Under the pieces are notes generated by a model. It worked only from the letters and a program-made list of their open reading frames with translations. It did not search any database and was not told the DNA's origin. This document shows positions 61,393 through 64,000 of a stretch of 64,000 nt of DNA, piece by piece. The position numbers and the translations under genes are program-made. Origin of the DNA: Oscillospiraceae bacterium (GTDB taxonomy: Bacteria; Bacillota_A; Clostridia; Oscillospirales; Oscillospiraceae); the NCBI GenBank assembly GCA_902786615.1, contig CADADE010000032.1:5801-69800 (forward strand), read 5' to 3'. The stretch's first letter is position 1, and each line of letters opens with the position of its first letter.

Positions 61393-63181
61393 AAAGGAAA
61401 AGCCCGTTTACCCGAATCCGAAATTCTGGAAGGCCAAGGACAACATAGACTGGAAAAAACAGGGCGAGAACGCCGCCGAGTTTCTCGGCATCGCCTGGAA
61501 GCTTCTCAAAAGCACCGACTGGAAGAAGTTCGGCGAGGATCGCGTGAACGACTGCAAGGCCGACTGGGAGCGCGTCAAAGGCGAATACGCCGACTTCATG
61601 GCCCTGGATAAAAACGAGAAGTGGGATCGCGTCGTAAACGGCGAGAGAAGCCTCGGCCGCCTCTACCGCAAGGGCGCTATGGCCACCGTCCGCCGCGAGT
61701 GGCGCGGCGTGAAGGACACGGCCTACGACTTCTACGAATGGGGCCGCATGTGGGTCATGCTGCTGAGTACCTTCTCCAAGGATCTTATCCCCGCGCTCAA
61801 CGGCGCGCTGTGGTACCGCTGGATGATCTCCTATTTCTGCTGCCACGGCTTTATGGATAAAAACATTCTGGGTCTGCGCGGCTCCAACCTGCGCATGAGC
61901 CATGAGCTCACCTATCAGATCTTCCGCTATGTGGCGGAAAACCTGGTGCTGCTGAACAAGGCCGACCGCAAAAACGGCAACAGCGACGAACTCAACCGCA
62001 TGATGGTCACCTTTGACGAGATGACCATGGGTCAGATCATGGCGGGCTTCCCGGAGCTGTGCGGTATCCCGCACCAGCTTCTGCCCATGTTCCTCGTCAG
62101 TGAGATCGACCAGCTCGTCTGCATCCCCTACATCGACGCGGTGGAGTCCTATGGGCTGCCCGCCGACACCTGCCCCGTGCCCTCGTCCGAGTGCGGCGCG
62201 CTCGTCATCAACGCCCTGCCCGACATGGGCTCCGGCTTCATTTCCAGCTCCATGCCCTGCGACGGCTCCACCATGGCCTCCTCCTACTTCTCCCGCCGCT
62301 TCCCGAACATCCCCGTCTTCCATCTCTGCTTCCCCGTCCGCTATCTGGATGAGGAGACCGTGCAGATGGGTGCGGAGGATATCAAGGCCTGCATCAAATG
62401 GATCGAGGAGCAGACCGGCGCGAAGTGGTCTTGGGAGCACTACTTTGAATGCATGAAGCGCTTCAACCAGGAGACCGACCTTGAGCTCAACAAGTGGGAG
62501 ATCAACAAGTCCTCCCGCCCGCAGCTCATCGGCCCGAGCTATGAGCTCTTCCGCAAGTGGAACTATGAGATGGACGGCGGCATCGACCCGCGCGTTCTCC
62601 CCTCCATGCAGAAGGTCGACCGTATGCTCACCCGCGCCTACGAAAACGGCGAGACGGCCTGGCCCGCGCGCAAGATGAAGCACCGCGCCATCGTCTGGTC
62701 CTGCCCCGCCCACTACTACGCCAACTTCTCCAACTGGCTCGCCAACTGTTGGGGCATCGACGTGCTGGTCGAGATGGAATCCCTGAACTTCACCAAGCAC
62801 CTGGAGACCGAGGACAAGGAAGAGGCCCTGCGCGATCTCGCCCGCCTCTACGAGCGCATGGTCATGCGCCGCCACACCAACGGCGGCTACCAGAATGTCG
62901 TCGACGAGTGCTGGGCCCAGTGCGAGGCGTGGAACGCCAAGCTCGTCATCATGTACCAGAACGTGGCCTGCAAGAACATGGCGACCGTCCAGGGCATTCT
63001 GGACGAGCAGGGCCGCGCCCGCGGTTACGATCTCATCTGGATCGAGCACGATCTGATGGACCCGCGCACCGTCTCCCGCCGCACCATGCGCGACAAGGTC
63101 AACGAGTACATGCGCACGGTCATGAAGGCTGAGCCGGTCGACCCGTCCCTGGTCGAGTTCGAGGACGAGGTCTGCATGTGA
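61385..63181 (+). CDS. 2-hydroxyacyl-CoA dehydratase-type subunit (larger)
   Basis: 598 residues from ATG 61385 with AAGGAGG 8 nt upstream. The first 170 residues are a family-specific Lys/Trp-rich extension (FWKAKDNIDWKKQGENAAEF). HgdB-like domains follow: LPADTCPVPSSECGALVINA, SSMPCDGSTMASSYF, and later WSCPAHYYANFSNWLANCWG with VMRRHTNGGYQNVVDECWAQ. Cys 145-146 region FCCHGFMDKN is unusual. It should pair with the smaller subunit to hold one or two iron-sulfur clusters (a double-cubane type is possible). Separated from the activase by a repeat-filled gap of 180 nt. Confidence 0.85.
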   Translation: MAKKEKPVYPNPKFWKAKDNIDWKKQGENAAEFLGIAWKLLKSTDWKKFGEDRVNDCKADWERVKGEYADFMALDKNEKWDRVVNGERSLGRLYRKGAMATVRREWRGVKDTAYDFYEWGRMWVMLLSTFSKDLIPALNGALWYRWMISYFCCHGFMDKNILGLRGSNLRMSHELTYQIFRYVAENLVLLNKADRKNGNSDELNRMMVTFDEMTMGQIMAGFPELCGIPHQLLPMFLVSEIDQLVCIPYIDAVESYGLPADTCPVPSSECGALVINALPDMGSGFISSSMPCDGSTMASSYFSRRFPNIPVFHLCFPVRYLDEETVQMGAEDIKACIKWIEEQTGAKWSWEHYFECMKRFNQETDLELNKWEINKSSRPQLIGPSYELFRKWNYEMDGGIDPRVLPSMQKVDRMLTRAYENGETAWPARKMKHRAIVWSCPAHYYANFSNWLANCWGIDVLVEMESLNFTKHLETEDKEEALRDLARLYERMVMRRHTNGGYQNVVDECWAQCEAWNAKLVIMYQNVACKNMATVQGILDEQGRARGYDLIWIEHDLMDPRTVSRRTMRDKVNEYMRTVMKAEPVDPSLVEFEDEVCM

Positions 63182-63198
63182 AAATGAACGGCGAAGCG

Positions 63199-63330
63199 CA
63201 GCCTTCCCCTTGAGGGGAAGGTGCCCCAGTTCGCAAACTGGGGCGGATGAGGTGTGGACACAGCAACAGTGTAAAAGCGGCAGGCTCCACCTCATCAGTC
63301 GCTGCGCGACAGCTTCCCCTCAAGGGGAAG
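63199..63330. repeat. Dispersed hairpin repeat (CTTCCCC family)
   Basis: CTTCCCCTTGAGGGGAAGGTG and GCTTCCCCTCAAGGGGAAGC bracket a GCCCCAGTTCGCAAACTGGG hairpin and GAGGTGTGG...CCACCTC pairing. The architecture is like the CTCCC/GGGAG elements elsewhere but the sequence is different. It lies inside the cluster, between the dehydratase and activase genes. Confidence 0.85.
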
Positions 63331-63361
63331 CCAAAGAAGAATATTACGGAGGTTATTGTAT

Positions 63362-64000
63362 ATGAAATATTTCGGCGGTTGTGACGTAGGGTCCACCTAC
63401 ACCAAGGCGGTCGTCCTGGACGAGGACGGCAAGATGCTTGCCGACACCACCATCCGCAGCAAGATCAATTCCGAGCAGTCCGCCATCGCGGCCATGGACG
63501 AGGTTCTCAACAAGGTCGGCCTCAAGAGCAGCGAGGAGCTTGCGTATCTCATCGGCACCGGCTACGGGCGCAACAAGGTGCCCTTTGCCGACGAGAACAT
63601 CTCCGAGATCTCCTGCCACGCCATGGGTGTGCATGTGACCGATCCCAGCGTCAAGGCCATCATCGACATCGGCGGCCAGGACGTCAAGGGCATCAGCATC
63701 GACACCGACGGCACGGTCAAAAACTTTGCCATGAACGACAAGTGCGCCGCGGGCACGGGCCGCTTCTTTGAGGCCATGGCCCGCTCCTTCGAGCTGAGCC
63801 TGCCGGAGTTTTCTAAGCTCTCCCTCACCGCGAAGAACGTCATCCCCATCACTGCCCAGTGCACCGTCTTTGCCGAGTCCGAGGTCATCACCCTCGTCGG
63901 TGAGGGCAAGCCGATGGACGAGATCGCCGCGGGCATCGAGATGGCGGTCGCCAAGCGCTGCTTCGTCATGGCGAAGAAGGCGGGCGCCACGGACTCCATC
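63362..64000 (+). CDS. Acyl-CoA dehydratase activase-type ATPase (3' end outside window)
   Basis: 213 codons are visible; the gene runs off the right edge. It is preceded by CGGAGG. The ASKHA fold begins MKYFGGCDVGSTYTKAVVLD; then GTGYGRNKVPF, AIIDIGGQDVKGISID, NDKCAAGTGRFFEAMA with the first cluster Cys, and AQCTVFAESEVITLVGEG with the second. These two Cys per subunit hold the [4Fe-4S] cluster at the dimer interface in HgdC/BcrA-type activators, which drive electrons into the dehydratase with ATP. It should serve the two subunits upstream. Confidence 0.93.
   Translation, partial: MKYFGGCDVGSTYTKAVVLDEDGKMLADTTIRSKINSEQSAIAAMDEVLNKVGLKSSEELAYLIGTGYGRNKVPFADENISEISCHAMGVHVTDPSVKAIIDIGGQDVKGISIDTDGTVKNFAMNDKCAAGTGRFFEAMARSFELSLPEFSKLSLTAKNVIPITAQCTVFAESEVITLVGEGKPMDEIAAGIEMAVAKRCFVMAKKAGATDSI

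Noticed and set aside
61355..63295. A 646-codon open frame antisense to the larger dehydratase subunit
   Set aside because: Low-complexity Val/His/Gly-rich shadow with no start signal; the sense gene has convincing family motifs.

Overview
The window looks like a chromosomal piece of a GC-rich anaerobic Clostridium-class Firmicute, most likely an Oscillospiraceae-type gut bacterium. The evidence is: near-consensus TTGACA-17-TATAAT promoters and strong AGGAGG ribosome sites; a CIRCE operator; an infC-rpmI-rplT operon with a Firmicute-style attenuating leader; DUF4250, DUF6465 and DegV proteins; a 2-hydroxyacyl-CoA-dehydratase-type cluster with its activase; and many dispersed hairpin repeats of a kind common in gut Firmicutes. 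No rRNA, tRNA or CRISPR was recognised. The genus is inference.

Layout. 1-5.6 kb: a truncated secreted repeat protein, a DUF4250 gene, a YoaK-type membrane protein, an MgtC-type membrane protein and a Sel1-repeat protein, with two copies of a small inverted-repeat element (MITE) that have 4-bp target duplications. 6-9.3 kb: an SPFH/zinc-ribbon/TPM operon resembling Bacillus ydjI-ydjG-ydjH. 9.4-14.7 kb: DUF6465, a glycogen branching enzyme, a YugP-type metalloprotease, a lipoprotein and a secreted Big2/InlB-type protein interrupted by a frameshift at a slippery sequence. 14.8-18.8 kb: two RelB/RelE-type toxin-antitoxin pairs. The second sits between lon and a duplicate of the lon 3' end; lon has CIRCE plus a pair of other palindromes. 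19-26 kb: a hypothetical gene, the mglBAC galactose transporter, infC-rpmI-rplT, deoC and a two-OB-fold SSB-like protein. 26-36 kb: a secreted unknown, DegV, a FliB-like methylase, galactokinase, an ATP-cone protein, a MATE transporter fused to a histidine-kinase-like ATPase, a TlpA-like lipoprotein with a TetR regulator, and two overlapping G3E (COG0523) GTPases, one with a His-rich tandem repeat.

36.4-53.1 kb is a compact prophage remnant. It has repressor and ImmA-type genes on the plus strand, then terminase, portal, Prp-like protease, scaffold, N4-gp56-type capsid, tail/fibre, small membrane and lysozyme genes on the minus strand. No integrase, replication gene or tape measure was seen, and the capsid gene carries an internal deletion with frameshift, so the element is probably defective. 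53.3-64 kb: thrC and thrH (threonine/homoserine phosphate metabolism), mnmA-mnmG (tRNA U34 modification), a TspO protein, then a CooC-like ATPase followed by two HgdB/BcrBC-family subunits and an activase that runs off the right edge.

The strongest candidates for new biology are the CooC-like ATPase tied to a 2-hydroxyacyl-CoA-dehydratase-type enzyme (59.4-64 kb), the toxin-antitoxin cassette bracketed by lon 3'-end repeats, and the minimal prophage with its own Prp-type protease. All functional assignments come from reading motifs by eye; no database search was made.
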